Source: Neptuniibacter pectenicola
Lineage (GTDB): Bacteria > Pseudomonadota > Gammaproteobacteria > Pseudomonadales > Balneatricaceae
Assembly: GCF_001597735.1 (NCBI RefSeq)
Contig: NZ_LUTS01000001.1
Span: 310,001 to 374,000, forward strand
Reading direction: 5' to 3'
Length of the DNA: 64,000 nucleotides
Each line of letters starts with the position of its first letter. Position 1 is the first letter of the stretch. The notes under the pieces were generated by a model. The model was not told where the DNA came from. It saw nothing but the letters and a program-made list of their open reading frames with translations, and searched no databases. This document shows positions 1-8,746 of the stretch, one piece after another. Position numbers and translations under genes: made by a program.

Positions 1-1240
1 TTTCCAGTGCGGCAGTGACCTGGTGGGTATTAGGTAAGCTTACCGCAGGGTTTGTCCCCATGATCCAAACCGCTTTAACTGTACCGGCTTCTATCGCCTG
101 AAACAGCTCAACGGCTTTTAGTCCTTCCGTCTTCGCGATATTCGGCGCCTTCCAAAAACGAGACACAAGATCGATCGATGCCTCTGTAGAAAAATCTAAG
201 TGGGCGGCCAGCTGATTCGCCAACCCGCCGACTTCGCGCCCACCCATCGCGTTAGGCTGACCGGTAATAGAAAAGGGCCCTGCGCCTTCAAAACCTATAC
301 GTCCCGTGGCAAGGTGACAGTTAATGATTGCATTGGAGTTATCGGTGCCACTAAACGACTGATTAACCCCTTGAGAATAGAAGGTCACAACCTTATCGGT
401 TGCAGAAAACCAATGATAAAAAGTACTTAAGCTATCCTCATCTACATCACAGTATTCCGCGACCGACGCAATAGAATCAAACTGCTGCCGTGCGGCCTCT
501 AACGCCCCCTCAAAACCCTCAGTATATTGATCGATATAGGTCTCGTTTAGGACGTCACTGTCTGCCAAAAAGCGCAATAAGCCGGAAAAAAGCTCACTAT
601 CCGTGCTCGGTTTTAAGGCAATATGAAGATCCGCTAAATCACAGGTCGCCGTTCGTCGGGGATCAATCACGACAACGTTAAGGGCAGGGTTCTTTTTCTT
701 GGCCGCGTTCATTCTTTGATATAAAACGGGATGGTTCCACGCCGCATTACTGCCCACTAAAACAAGCAACTCTGCTTTCTCTAAGTCCTCATAAGAGCAA
801 GGCACCGTGTCACTACCAAATGCTCGCTTATAACCCGCAACCGCAGACGACATACACAAGCGAGAGTTGGTATCCACATTAGCACTACCAATAAACCCCT
901 TCATCAGTTTATTAGCCACATAGTAATCTTCTGTTAGTAACTGACCGGACAAATAGAACGCGACAGAATCAGGCCCATGCTCTGATATAGTGCGAAGAAA
1001 CCGGGAAGAGACCTCTTCCAGTGCATGATCCCAACTTACGGGGCGGTGATTAATCAGCGGAGTCAGCAGTCGACCATCCGCACCCAACACCTCGTGAAGC
1101 GCTGATCCTTTAACGCATAACCGACCAAAATTGGAGGGGTGAGATTTATCGCCTTTAACGCCAATTGAACCGGAATCAAGAATATCAGCATCAACACCAC
1201 AGCCCACACCGCAGTATGGACACGTTGTCATTTTGTGCAT
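1..1240 (-). CDS. nasA: Assimilatory nitrate reductase catalytic subunit NasA (5' part, runs off left edge)
   Basis: Reading leftward from ATG at 1240 gives one open frame of about 413 codons that leaves the window. It starts MHKMTTCPYCGVGCGVD and continues to GRLCVKG, the CxxCxxxC...C pattern of the N-terminal [4Fe-4S] cluster of the NapA/NasA group. NSRLCMSSAV carries the Cys expected to ligate molybdenum, and FYSQGVNQS and GRIGFEGAGPFSITGQPNAMGG are typical molybdopterin-binding segments. The protein is the cytoplasmic molybdenum bis-MGD enzyme that reduces nitrate to nitrite; there is no Tat signal, which separates it from periplasmic NapA. A strong GGAGG sits 6 nt before the ATG. It is transcribed divergently from nasT and has its own sigma-54 promoter. 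The C-terminal part is outside the window, so any fused domain there cannot be judged. Confidence 0.95.
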   Translation of the reverse strand, partial: MHKMTTCPYCGVGCGVDADILDSGSIGVKGDKSHPSNFGRLCVKGSALHEVLGADGRLLTPLINHRPVSWDHALEEVSSRFLRTISEHGPDSVAFYLSGQLLTEDYYVANKLMKGFIGSANVDTNSRLCMSSAVAGYKRAFGSDTVPCSYEDLEKAELLVLVGSNAAWNHPVLYQRMNAAKKKNPALNVVVIDPRRTATCDLADLHIALKPSTDSELFSGLLRFLADSDVLNETYIDQYTEGFEGALEAARQQFDSIASVAEYCDVDEDSLSTFYHWFSATDKVVTFYSQGVNQSFSGTDNSNAIINCHLATGRIGFEGAGPFSITGQPNAMGGREVGGLANQLAAHLDFSTEASIDLVSRFWKAPNIAKTEGLKAVELFQAIEAGTVKAVWIMGTNPAVSLPNTHQVTAALE

Positions 1241-1305
1241 CTAAACCTCCACTGCTTTGTAACACACAAATCCAGACGCACTTTCCAGTTCACGGTATAT
1301 ATGGC

Positions 1306-1388
1306 ACGGAGCCACATATCTGCGTATTGCCAGATAAGTGCGCTCCGTTGCGCTACTATAATTTTTTATGTACTAACAATGAGTACAT
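1306..1388 (-). promoter_or_regulatory. nasA 5' leader with two hairpins
   Basis: The predicted nasA leader (about 165 nt between the sigma-54 promoter and the start codon) holds two stems. One at 1368-1388 pairs ATGTACT with AGTACAT around a 7-nt loop. A longer one at 1306-1348 pairs ACGGAGC with GCTCCGT and, inside, TATCTG with CAGATA around an 8-nt loop. Neither is followed by a T-run in the nasA direction, and the AAAGGC loop found in the nrtA, narK and nirB leaders is absent. The structures are seen; their function is unknown. Confidence 0.5.
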
Positions 1389-1416
1389 GGTTGTAAAGAA
1401 AGATTACCCGTGATTG

Positions 1417-1432
1417 AGCAAGCACTGTGCCA
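1417..1432 (-). promoter_or_regulatory. Sigma-54 promoter of nasA
   Basis: Read leftward, the sequence is TGGCACAGTGCTTGCT, an exact match to the TGGCAC-N5-TTGCW core with GG and GC ten bases apart. Transcription would start near 1406. This implies control by RpoN and an enhancer-binding protein, most likely NtrC, although no convincing paired NtrC site was identified. Confidence 0.85.
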
Positions 1433-1542
1433 ATTGGGTATACCGCTAAGACCCAACGCGTGATTACACGCCCTGCACCTGACCCGCTTATACACAGCGA
1501 CGAGCCACCAAACAACAACTAAATAAGCCATCCGCACCACAA

Positions 1543-1558
1543 TGGAACATTTATTGCT
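1543..1558 (+). promoter_or_regulatory. Sigma-54 promoter of nasTS
   Basis: TGGAACATTTATTGCT has the invariant GG-N10-GC of sigma-54 promoters and a full TTGCT -12 element, with one mismatch (A for C) in the -24 element. It would start transcription near 1570, about 30 nt before the GTG of nasT. The overlapping CGCACCACAATGGAAC resembles an NtrC half-site, but this is weak. Confidence 0.65.
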
Positions 1559-1601
1559 TATTTAATCAGTATCCACCTCCGGATATGGATTAATACGTAA
1601 C

Positions 1602-2198
1602 GTGAATCGTTTAAATGTTTTACTGATAGATGACGAACCGGAAAGAGTCCAGGCGCTCAAAGAAGCGCTTCACTCACTAGGCCATCATGTCGTCTGCCAA
1701 CTACCCAATACTACCCATCTCAATAAGCGTGTTGAGGATACCCATCCAGACATCGTTATTATCGATATGGATTCGCCTAATCGAGACACACTCGAAAGTA
1801 TGTCGACGATGAGCAAAAACAATCCAAGACCTATCGTTTTTTTCGCTGAGCAGCAAAATGATCGTAAAACGATGTCTGATGCCATTAATGCGGGCGTCAG
1901 TGCTTACATATCGGACGGGCTACAGCCCGACCGGGTAAAAGCGATTATGGATACCGCTATTGCTCATTTCGATGCCCATAGCTCACTGCGCGCAGAACTC
2001 GAAAAAGCAAAAACCCAACTGGCTGACAGGAAGGTGATCGAAAGAGCCAAAGGCATGTTAATGAAGCATCAAGGGTGCGATGAAAAACAAGCATTTGAAA
2101 CACTTCGTAAGCTCGCCATGGATCGCGGTCAAAAGCTACCCGATGTCGCCCAGAGCGTTATAGATGTTCTGGAACTAACGAACGGCCTGAGCAAGTAG
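1602..2198 (+). CDS. nasT: NasT nitrate-responsive ANTAR antiterminator
   Basis: This is a 198-residue protein starting at GTG. Residues 1-120 form a receiver-like domain with the acidic pair D10/D11 and D55 at the phosphoacceptor position. Residues about 130-195 are an ANTAR RNA-binding domain (LADRKVIERAKGMLMKHQGCDEKQAFETLRKLA, split: LADRKVIERAKGM then KHQGCDEKQAFETLRK). Known NasT proteins bind two-hairpin leader RNAs and prevent intrinsic termination in nitrate assimilation operons, and are held inactive by NasS until nitrate binds. The next gene is nasS, 17 nt downstream, in the usual order. Three leaders of matching structure follow at 3542, 7114 and 10741. The GTG start is the only initiator fitting the receiver N-terminus. 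Confidence 0.93.
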   Translation: MNRLNVLLIDDEPERVQALKEALHSLGHHVVCQLPNTTHLNKRVEDTHPDIVIIDMDSPNRDTLESMSTMSKNNPRPIVFFAEQQNDRKTMSDAINAGVSAYISDGLQPDRVKAIMDTAIAHFDAHSSLRAELEKAKTQLADRKVIERAKGMLMKHQGCDEKQAFETLRKLAMDRGQKLPDVAQSVIDVLELTNGLSK

Positions 2199-2215
2199 AG
2201 AGAAGAGGATAATTT

Positions 2216-3244
2216 ATGTCAGCACCACTGACACTTGAAAAAAACAACCTGAAGCTCGGTTTTGTCGCGCTCTTAGATTGCGCACCTTTAGTTGTCGCCC
2301 GAGAAAAAGGCTTTTTCAAAAAACACGGCCTCAACGTCGTTTTATGCAAAGAATCATCTTGGGCCTCGATACGCGATAAAGTAAGCTTTGGCCTGTACGA
2401 TGGCGCACATATGCTTGCCCCGATGCCACTGGCATCTACGCTTGGCTTAAACGGCAACAAAACACCGATGCTAACAGCCCTTGCACTGAGCCAAAACGGC
2501 ACCGCCATCACCCTGTCCCTCGAGTTTTACACCCTCTTATCTAAATCAATCGCTGACTGGAAAGACACGAGCAGTGTCGGTGCAGAGTTTAAAAAGCAGG
2601 TAAAAAACAGCAAGGTAAAACCGGTTATCGCAACCGTCTACCCCTATTCAAATCACCACTACCTGCTTCGCTATTGGTTAGAACAACAGGGTATTAATGC
2701 CGAAACGGATGTCCAACTGATCGCTGCGCCTCCCACACACATGATTCCTAGCTTATCTAATGGCGCGATTGATGGTTACTGCGTAGGCGAACCTTGGAAC
2801 AGCCTAGCCTTAATTCAACAAATAGGCGGCTTACTAACCACAGGGCATGAAATATGGGGAGCCCATATGGAGAAAGTCCTTGGGGTCACTCAAGAATGGG
2901 CCAACGCCCACCCGAATAGCCATAAAGCACTGGTTAACGCCCTATACGAAGCATGCCAATGGGCTGAAGATAGTGCGAATAAGGAGGAACTATTCCAACT
3001 CCTCGCACTTCCACCTTATCTCGATCAAGCAGCCACACAGCTCGCCAATTACACTCCACCTCTTGCGATGGAACAACATTTCGCGGGCAAGCACGTGAAT
3101 GTTCCCGACCCGAAGCAGGGCGAGTTTCTTCTGGGACAGATGTTAGACTGCGGGCAACTCTCAGACACAGACAACCCTGCCGATTTTGCAACCATTAGCC
3201 GTACAGTTTACCGCCAAGACCTCTTTCAAAAATGGGTTAGCTAA
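2216..3244 (+). CDS. nasS: NasS nitrate sensor
   Basis: The 342-residue protein belongs to the NrtA/CmpA nitrate-binding family and resembles the nrtA product encoded just downstream (shared LKLGFVALLDCAPLVVA-type start, [19 protein letters not shown]). Unlike NrtA it has no signal peptide and is over 100 residues shorter, so it should stay in the cytoplasm. In characterised systems NasS sequesters NasT without nitrate and releases it when nitrate binds. It lies 17 nt after nasT with AGAGAAGAGGA as ribosome-binding site, so the pair is one transcription unit. The mechanism is taken from the family; the lack of a secretion signal is seen directly. Confidence 0.93.
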   Translation: MSAPLTLEKNNLKLGFVALLDCAPLVVAREKGFFKKHGLNVVLCKESSWASIRDKVSFGLYDGAHMLAPMPLASTLGLNGNKTPMLTALALSQNGTAITLSLEFYTLLSKSIADWKDTSSVGAEFKKQVKNSKVKPVIATVYPYSNHHYLLRYWLEQQGINAETDVQLIAAPPTHMIPSLSNGAIDGYCVGEPWNSLALIQQIGGLLTTGHEIWGAHMEKVLGVTQEWANAHPNSHKALVNALYEACQWAEDSANKEELFQLLALPPYLDQAATQLANYTPPLAMEQHFAGKHVNVPDPKQGEFLLGQMLDCGQLSDTDNPADFATISRTVYRQDLFQKWVS

Positions 3245-3472
3245 ACGCCGAGGCAGGAGCGCAGCTTCTGCCTTTCTTCTCCCCGAACTAATCAGTTTGC
3301 CTACAGTTCTATCATCGGCATCCACTTACCCCATCCGTTTAATTTTGTGCATCAATACGCACCCTGCTAGAACAAACACGCACTATTGTGCAGCGCACCC
3401 CTGCATAGACAGCGCAAGCAAACCTATCAAAGACAAATATAACCAATTGTATATAAAGGGAATTTTATTTTT

Positions 3473-3488
3473 TGGCATAGGTAGTGCT
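3473..3488 (+). promoter_or_regulatory. Sigma-54 promoter of the nrtABD operon
   Basis: TGGCATAGGTAGTGCT has GG and GC separated by ten bases and differs from the consensus at the last base of the -24 box and first of the -12 box. It closely resembles the promoter before nirB (TGGCATACTACGTGCT). Predicted start is near 3500, giving a 150-nt leader. The preceding stretch from 3245 contains several GTGC/GCAC half-sites that might bind an activator, but no gene. Confidence 0.75.
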
Positions 3489-3541
3489 TTATAAATAACA
3501 AATGAGTCATTCAACGAAGAGTGCTCGATAAATATTAAAAG

Positions 3542-3630
3542 GGGCAGAAAAGCCCACCCGTTTATTTTATGGCAAAGGCGCCTTAACGAATCACAAGACT
3601 GTGATCACGTTAGGCGCCTTTTTTATTTTT
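3542..3630 (+). promoter_or_regulatory. NasT (ANTAR) antitermination leader with intrinsic terminator, before nrtA
   Basis: A first hairpin at 3542-3555 pairs GGGC with GCCC around a six-base loop AGAAAA. A second at 3568-3585 pairs GGC with GCC (flanked by TTA/TAA) around the six-base loop AAAGGC. This second loop lies inside the 5' arm of a strong terminator: AAGGCGCC at 3575 pairs with GGCGCCTT ending at 3620, with an inner stem ATCACA/TGTGAT, followed by TTTTTTATTTTT. Two hexaloop hairpins, the second excluding a terminator, is the known ANTAR target layout. The A at loop position 1 and G at position 4 of AAAGGC also fit that family. Confidence 0.85.
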
Positions 3631-3650
3631 CAAGATTGGAGAAGCCAACC

Positions 3651-5030
3651 ATGCTTAAAAAGAAAACTGCTCTACTAAGCAAAATTATCAGTAGTACGGT
3701 GTTAGCCGCCGCTCTCATTACAGCCCCTGCATGGGCAGCCATCGGCGAGCCTGAAAAGGAAGATTTAAAATTCGGCTTTATTAAACTAACTGATATGGCC
3801 CCTCTCGCAATTGCTTACGAAAAAGGTTTTTTCGAGGATGAAGGCCTCTACGTCACTTTAGAAGCCCAAGCCAACTGGAAGGTACTTTTAGATCGCGTTA
3901 TTGACGGTCAGCTAGATGGCGCTCATATGCTTGCAGGTCAACCTTTAGGCGCAACCATTGGATTTGGTACTCAGTCCCACATTATCACGGCGTTTAGTAT
4001 GGACCTTAATGGTAACGCCATCACCGTTTCCAATGACATTTGGGATCAGATGAAGCCGTACGTACCAAAAGGTCCCGACGGTAAACCCGTTCACCCCATT
4101 AAAGCGGACGCGTTAAAGCCTATTGTCGATAAATATAAAGATGAAGGTAAGCCTTTTAATATGGGCATGGTATTCCCTGTATCCACCCATAACTATGAAC
4201 TCCGTTATTGGTTAGCGGCAGGTGGTATTCACCCGGGTTATTATGCGCCTCATAACGGCGATACATCTGGCACAATCAATGCCGATGCACTCTTATCCGT
4301 TACACCACCACCTCAGATGCCCGCCACAATGGAGGCCGGCACGATCTACGGCTATTGTGTAGGTGAACCGTGGAACCAGCAGGCTGTTTTTAAAGGGATC
4401 GGCGTACCTGTTGTTACCGATTATGAGATCTGGAAAAACAACCCCGAGAAAGTGTTTGGTGTCTCTAAAGGCTGGGCTGACGAAAACCCCAATACTCACT
4501 TGCGTGTAGTCAAGGCGATGATCCGTGCTGCTAAATGGTTAGATGACAACAACAATGCCAACCGTCCCGAAGCGGTGAAGATCTTATCCAAATCCGATTA
4601 TGTGGGTGCCGATTATGATGTTATCGCTAACTCCATGACAGGTACCTTTGAATATGAGAAAGGTGATAAACGCCAAGTACCTGATTTCAACGTATTCTTC
4701 CGCTATAACGCAACATACCCATACTACTCAGATGCAATCTGGTACCTAACCCAGATGCGCCGTTGGGGACAAATTGCTGAGCCTAAATCAGATAAGTGGT
4801 TTATGGATATCGCTAAGAAAGTTTACCGCCCAGATATCTACGCGATTGCCGCGAAAGAACTCATCGAGGAAGGCAAAATGACCGCGGATATGTTCCCTGA
4901 TTTTGTGACTGAAGATGGCTACAAAGCACCGCAAACGCACTTTATCGATAACATCACGTTTGATGGCAAACAACCTAACGCCTACCTAGAAAAATTCTCA
5001 ATCGGTCTGAAGCCAGATCAAACACTTTGA
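3651..5030 (+). CDS. nrtA: NrtA periplasmic nitrate-binding protein of ABC transporter
   Basis: The 459-residue protein starts at ATG 3651, 9 nt after GGAG; an upstream in-frame TTG at 3636 overlaps that ribosome-binding site and is rejected. The first 30 residues are a Sec signal peptide (KKK, hydrophobic core, APAWA-A). The rest matches the NrtA/CmpA solute-binding family, with [18 protein letters not shown], the nitrate-pocket segment [19 protein letters not shown] and [13 protein letters not shown]. It delivers nitrate (possibly nitrite) to NrtB. It is the first gene after the sigma-54 promoter and the NasT leader. An intercistronic hairpin separates it from nrtB, which would favour higher expression of the binding protein. 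Confidence 0.95.
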   Translation: MLKKKTALLSKIISSTVLAAALITAPAWAAIGEPEKEDLKFGFIKLTDMAPLAIAYEKGFFEDEGLYVTLEAQANWKVLLDRVIDGQLDGAHMLAGQPLGATIGFGTQSHIITAFSMDLNGNAITVSNDIWDQMKPYVPKGPDGKPVHPIKADALKPIVDKYKDEGKPFNMGMVFPVSTHNYELRYWLAAGGIHPGYYAPHNGDTSGTINADALLSVTPPPQMPATMEAGTIYGYCVGEPWNQQAVFKGIGVPVVTDYEIWKNNPEKVFGVSKGWADENPNTHLRVVKAMIRAAKWLDDNNNANRPEAVKILSKSDYVGADYDVIANSMTGTFEYEKGDKRQVPDFNVFFRYNATYPYYSDAIWYLTQMRRWGQIAEPKSDKWFMDIAKKVYRPDIYAIAAKELIEEGKMTADMFPDFVTEDGYKAPQTHFIDNITFDGKQPNAYLEKFSIGLKPDQTL

Positions 5031-5042
5031 TCTAACAACAAA

Positions 5043-5063
5043 GCCCCTCTGCACCAGAGGGGC
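5043..5063 (+). repeat. Intercistronic hairpin between nrtA and nrtB
   Basis: GCCCCTCTG pairs perfectly with CAGAGGGGC around a 3-nt loop. No T-run follows, so it is unlikely to end transcription fully. Such stems after the first gene of binding-protein operons often stabilise the upstream message; that role is inferred here. Confidence 0.6.
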
Positions 5064-5089
5064 AACAGATCAACGGAAGGTAATACGTC

Positions 5090-6076
5090 ATGAGTAATAT
5101 TTTAGCCACAATGGGCCTAAGCCGCTTTATTGAAAACCCTAAAGCAAACTTCAGTCAGCTGGGAAAGTCTTTACTGATACCGCTAATTGGTTTGTTAATT
5201 TTCTTATTCATTTGGGAGATCGGGGCCAAAAGCGTCCACACTTCGCTAGGCACCTTCCCCGGTCCTGCGGCGGTTTATCAACAATCGATTACCTTAATAG
5301 AGGAACATAAAGCGGAGCGAGCGAAAGAGGTTAAATTCCACGAGCGCCAAGAGCTACGCAATGCAAAGAAACTCGAAAAAAATCCTGACGCTACAGTAAA
5401 AGTGCGTCCATACACCGGTAAACCAACCTTTTTTGATCAGATTTTAACAAGCCTGATCACCGTGCTTGCAGGCTTCATTATCGCCTCACTGATTGCTATT
5501 CCGGCGGGAATACTCATCGGTTTAAATGGCACGCTCTACTCCGCCTTTAACCCACTGATTCAGCTGTTTAAACCCGTCTCACCACTGGCCTGGTTGCCCT
5601 TAGTAACAATGGTTGTCAGTGCGGTATACGTCAGTAAAGACCCGATGTTTGCGAAGTCATTTATCACCTCATTGATCACTGTATCCCTGTGTAGCTTATG
5701 GCCAACACTCCTTAATACAGCGGTCGGCGTGTCGTCAATCAGTAAAGATCTACAAAACGTCTCTCAAGTACTTCGCCTTAATTGGCTTACCCATATCATC
5801 AAGATCGTTCTGCCATCCGCCATCCCAATGATGTTTACCGGCCTACGTTTATCACTCGGTATCGCATGGATGGTCCTTATTGCAGCAGAGATGCTGGCCC
5901 AAAACCCTGGCCTTGGTAAGTTTGTTTGGGATGAGTTCCAAAACGGTAGCTCCAACTCCCTTGGCCGAATCATGGTGGCCGTACTCATTATTGGACTGAT
6001 CGGATTTTTACTGGACCGTTGCATGCTGTTTTTACAGCGCAAAATGTCTTGGGATAAAACAGTAATACTTCGCTAA
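5090..6076 (+). CDS. nrtB: NrtB nitrate ABC transporter permease
   Basis: A 328-residue inner-membrane protein of the NitT/TauT/NrtB permease family. It has one N-terminal membrane segment (about 27-47), then a highly charged stretch (about residues 65-115, rich in Lys and Glu) and the binding-protein-dependent transport domain with five membrane helices from about 120. The coupling-helix region reads EMLAQNPGLGKFVWDEF. The charged extramembrane insertion between the first and second helices is longer than in short members of the family. Its stop codon is followed at once by the next gene. It forms the nitrate channel for NrtA and NrtD. Confidence 0.92.
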   Translation: MSNILATMGLSRFIENPKANFSQLGKSLLIPLIGLLIFLFIWEIGAKSVHTSLGTFPGPAAVYQQSITLIEEHKAERAKEVKFHERQELRNAKKLEKNPDATVKVRPYTGKPTFFDQILTSLITVLAGFIIASLIAIPAGILIGLNGTLYSAFNPLIQLFKPVSPLAWLPLVTMVVSAVYVSKDPMFAKSFITSLITVSLCSLWPTLLNTAVGVSSISKDLQNVSQVLRLNWLTHIIKIVLPSAIPMMFTGLRLSLGIAWMVLIAAEMLAQNPGLGKFVWDEFQNGSSNSLGRIMVAVLIIGLIGFLLDRCMLFLQRKMSWDKTVILR

Positions 6077-6105
6077 TGAGCGACGTTAGAGAAAGGATAA
6101 TTATT

Positions 6106-6954
6106 ATGACTCAGCCTCCTAAACATTTAGAGTTAACAAAAGTTGATATCGATTTCCCAACCCCTAACGGCCCTTTTAAAGCGCTTCAGGATATCAACCT
6201 CACCATTAACAAAGGGGAGTTTGTCTCGTTAATTGGTCACTCCGGTTGCGGTAAGTCCACAGTTCTGAATATTGTAGCGGGCCTTTATCAAGCCACCAGC
6301 GGCGGCTGTTTATTGGACGGAAAAGAGGTAAATGCCCCCGGCCCAGAACGCGCTGTTGTTTTTCAAAACCACTCCTTACTGCCGTGGTTAAGCGCCTATG
6401 AAAACGTAGAACTTGCCGTAAAACAGGTCTTTGGCCGCTCAAAAAGCAAAGCTGAGATGCGAGAATGGATAGAACATAACTTAGCCCTCGTCCATATGGA
6501 TCATGCCATGGATAAGCGCCCTGATGAGATATCAGGGGGGATGAAGCAGCGTGTCGGTATCGCACGCGCCCTTGCAATGGAACCCACTGTTATGTTGATG
6601 GATGAACCTTTTGGTGCCTTAGATGCGCTCACACGTGCCCATCTACAGGACTCACTTATGGAGATCCAAAAAGATCTAAATAACACCGTTATTATGATCA
6701 CCCATGATGTGGATGAAGCGGTACTCCTATCCGATCGCATTGTGATGATGACTAATGGCCCTGCCGCCACCGTCGGCGAGATACTAAATATTGACCTCCC
6801 CCGCCCACGCAACCGTATTGCGTTAGCGGACGATCCTAAATATAACCACTACCGCCATGAAGTGCTGACCTTCCTGTATGAAAAACAGCGCACCCCCGAC
6901 AGCATCCCTAAAAAAAAGGAGGCTAAGTTAAAGGTGGCACAAGATATGCAATAG
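6106..6954 (+). CDS. nrtD: Nitrate ABC transporter ATP-binding protein
   Basis: The 282-residue ATPase has Walker A GHSGCGKST, signature ISGGMKQRVGIARAL, Walker B VMLMDEPFGALDA and the switch His in MITHDVDEAV. It is closest to the NrtD/NasD/TauB-type ATPases; there is no fused binding-protein domain like that of cyanobacterial NrtC. ATG 6106 is chosen because AAAGGA lies upstream at a workable distance; ATG 6076, directly after the nrtB stop, lacks a ribosome-binding site, though translational coupling could make it usable (292 residues). It powers NrtB. The last 20 residues are Lys-rich and unlike the core family. Confidence 0.92.
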   Translation: MTQPPKHLELTKVDIDFPTPNGPFKALQDINLTINKGEFVSLIGHSGCGKSTVLNIVAGLYQATSGGCLLDGKEVNAPGPERAVVFQNHSLLPWLSAYENVELAVKQVFGRSKSKAEMREWIEHNLALVHMDHAMDKRPDEISGGMKQRVGIARALAMEPTVMLMDEPFGALDALTRAHLQDSLMEIQKDLNNTVIMITHDVDEAVLLSDRIVMMTNGPAATVGEILNIDLPRPRNRIALADDPKYNHYRHEVLTFLYEKQRTPDSIPKKKEAKLKVAQDMQ

Positions 6955-7113
6955 GATTCACCAGCAAAAGGAAAACGCGAGGAAAAAGCAGCCTAAGGTC
7001 CGTATATCTCTATTCAAAGGCGAATAAAGGTAAATCGGCGGACCAAATAAGTGCGCAACTCTGCACTCAGGCTCAATCGACGCACCAATAGATAGCAAAA
7101 AACATAAACAGCT

Positions 7114-7180
7114 TGAACAAAGGCGTTCATACCGTCCCCCTACACTATCAGAGGGGACGTGTAGAACGCCTTTTTTGTTT
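7114..7180 (+). promoter_or_regulatory. NasT (ANTAR) antitermination leader with intrinsic terminator, before narK
   Basis: TGAAC pairs with GTTCA around the hexaloop AAAGGC (7119-7124). The same bases start the terminator arm AAGGCGTTC, which pairs with GAACGCCTT (7164-7172) and continues inside as CGTCCCC/GGGGACG, followed by TTTTTTGTTTT. The two folds exclude each other. An upstream hairpin near 7050 (AGTGC/GCACT) could be the first hairpin but does not show a clean A1/G4 loop. No sigma-54 promoter is visible between nrtD and narK, so this appears to be an attenuator inside the operon. Confidence 0.82.
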
Positions 7181-7212
7181 TAACACCTATAACGATAATT
7201 GAGGCCTATAAT

Positions 7213-8682
7213 ATGAGTGATAGTGGCAAGCTAACTCTCTTCTCCTTCAGCGGAAAAATGAAGATTCTACATTTAAGCTGGATGGCGTTTTTCATCACCT
7301 TTTTTGTGTGGTTTAACCATGCCCCTTTACTTGGCGCTATCGCGGGATCTTTAGGGCTAACGAACGCAGAAATTAAAACCTTACTGATTTTAAACGTTGC
7401 ACTGACCATCCCCGCTCGAATTATTATCGGCATGCTCACAGACAAGTATGGCCCACGGATTACATACACCGCCCTCCTCTCCATTGCCAGTATCCCCTGC
7501 TTCATGTTTGCCCTATCAACTGATTTCGCGCAAGCCGCCGTATCCCGTTTTTTACTCGGCTTTATCGGCGCAGGGTTTGTTATCGGTATTCGTATGGTGA
7601 GTGAGTGGTTCCCTGCGAACGAACTCGGCACAGCTGAAGGCTTATACGGCGGTTGGGGTAACTTTGGCTCCGCTGCAGCAGCTATGCTACTACCCACCTT
7701 AGTCGTGATCTTTGGGGGCGACGATGGCTGGCGCTATGCGGTCGGCCTAACCGGCTTAATGAGCTTGCTCTTTAGTGTGATCTGGTACAAAAATGTAACC
7801 GATACGCCAAAAGGCTCAACCTATTTTAAACCTAAGAAAATAGGCGGCATGGAGGTTACTAGCACCAGTGATTTCATCTTAATGATCATCATGAAGATCC
7901 CACTCTATGCGGCTCTCTCTTTGCTCACATGGAAGCTTTCACCAGCAGGGGTATCGATCTTAACGGATACGGCCGCACTCGCTATATACCTCACCTTAGC
8001 CGCTATTTTTATCTATGACTGCTACAGTGCTTATCGTATTAACAAAACCATCTTTACCCAGCCCGTTCCCGAATTAGAGCGCTACAAATTTAAGCAAGTC
8101 GCAGTATTAAATATCTTGTACTTTGCCACCTTTGGTTCAGAACTTGCGGTTATCTCTATGCTGCCCCTCTTCTTTGCCGACGTATTTTCATTAGATATGG
8201 TGTATGCCGGTTTGCTTGCGTCCGCTTATGCGTTCATGAACCTGATGTCACGCCCTGGAGGCGGTTGGATCAGTGACCGTTTCGGCCGTAGAAAAACACT
8301 ATTAATTTTAACCGCAGGTTTAGCCGCAGGTTATGCGGTAATGTCGTTAATCGATAGCAGCTGGCCACTCTTCCTCGCCGTTGCCGCTGCCATGGCGTGC
8401 TCCTTCTTCGTTCAAGCAGGTGAAGGCGCAGTCTTTGCGGTCGTACCTTTAATAAAGCGCCGTCTAACGGGGCAAATTGCGGGTATGACAGGGGCTTACG
8501 GAAATGTTGGCGCCGTCTTCTATCTAACCGTGTTATCTTTAGTTGAGTACTCAACCTTTTTTACCGTGATTGCGGTAACAGCGGTCATTGGCTTTATCAC
8601 CCTGCTTTTCTTAGAAGAGCCGAAAGGGCATATGGCTGAGGTCAATGAAGATGGTACGGTAGAACTCATTAAAGTAAGTTAA
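7213..8682 (+). CDS. narK: NarK-type major facilitator nitrate/nitrite transporter
   Basis: This 489-residue polytopic protein has about 12 membrane helices and the nitrate-porter signatures GGWGNFGSAAAAM in helix 5 and GMTGAYGNVGAVFY in helix 11. The family's substrate-contacting Arg is in GIRMVSEWFPA, and the MFS loop motif DKYGPR lies between helices 2 and 3. It would import nitrate or exchange it for nitrite across the inner membrane. GAGG sits 8 nt before the ATG. It follows the ABC transporter genes but has its own NasT attenuator, so the cell encodes two uptake routes under the same nitrate signal. Which route is dominant cannot be told from sequence. Confidence 0.93.
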   Translation: MSDSGKLTLFSFSGKMKILHLSWMAFFITFFVWFNHAPLLGAIAGSLGLTNAEIKTLLILNVALTIPARIIIGMLTDKYGPRITYTALLSIASIPCFMFALSTDFAQAAVSRFLLGFIGAGFVIGIRMVSEWFPANELGTAEGLYGGWGNFGSAAAAMLLPTLVVIFGGDDGWRYAVGLTGLMSLLFSVIWYKNVTDTPKGSTYFKPKKIGGMEVTSTSDFILMIIMKIPLYAALSLLTWKLSPAGVSILTDTAALAIYLTLAAIFIYDCYSAYRINKTIFTQPVPELERYKFKQVAVLNILYFATFGSELAVISMLPLFFADVFSLDMVYAGLLASAYAFMNLMSRPGGGWISDRFGRRKTLLILTAGLAAGYAVMSLIDSSWPLFLAVAAAMACSFFVQAGEGAVFAVVPLIKRRLTGQIAGMTGAYGNVGAVFYLTVLSLVEYSTFFTVIAVTAVIGFITLLFLEEPKGHMAEVNEDGTVELIKVS

Positions 8683-8746
8683 CCATGTTAAGGCCTAACG
8701 CGTTATCAACACTCACTTCAGTGCACAGGCCTGACCCTCAGCAAGC

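Noticed and set aside
200-681. Short rightward frames at 200-430 and 490-681
   Set aside because: They lie antisense inside the clear nasA frame and have no family resemblance or ribosome-binding site.
1165-1413. Rightward 82-codon frame
   Set aside because: It covers the nasA start, its leader hairpins and part of the sigma-54 promoter; composition is not protein-like.
3340-3420. NtrC enhancer sites before nrtA
   Set aside because: Several GTGC and GCAC half-sites occur, but none has the spacing of the known paired site, so they are not listed.
3186-3494. Rightward 102-codon frame after nasS
   Set aside because: It overlaps nasS and the nrtA sigma-54 promoter and has no domain or ribosome-binding site.
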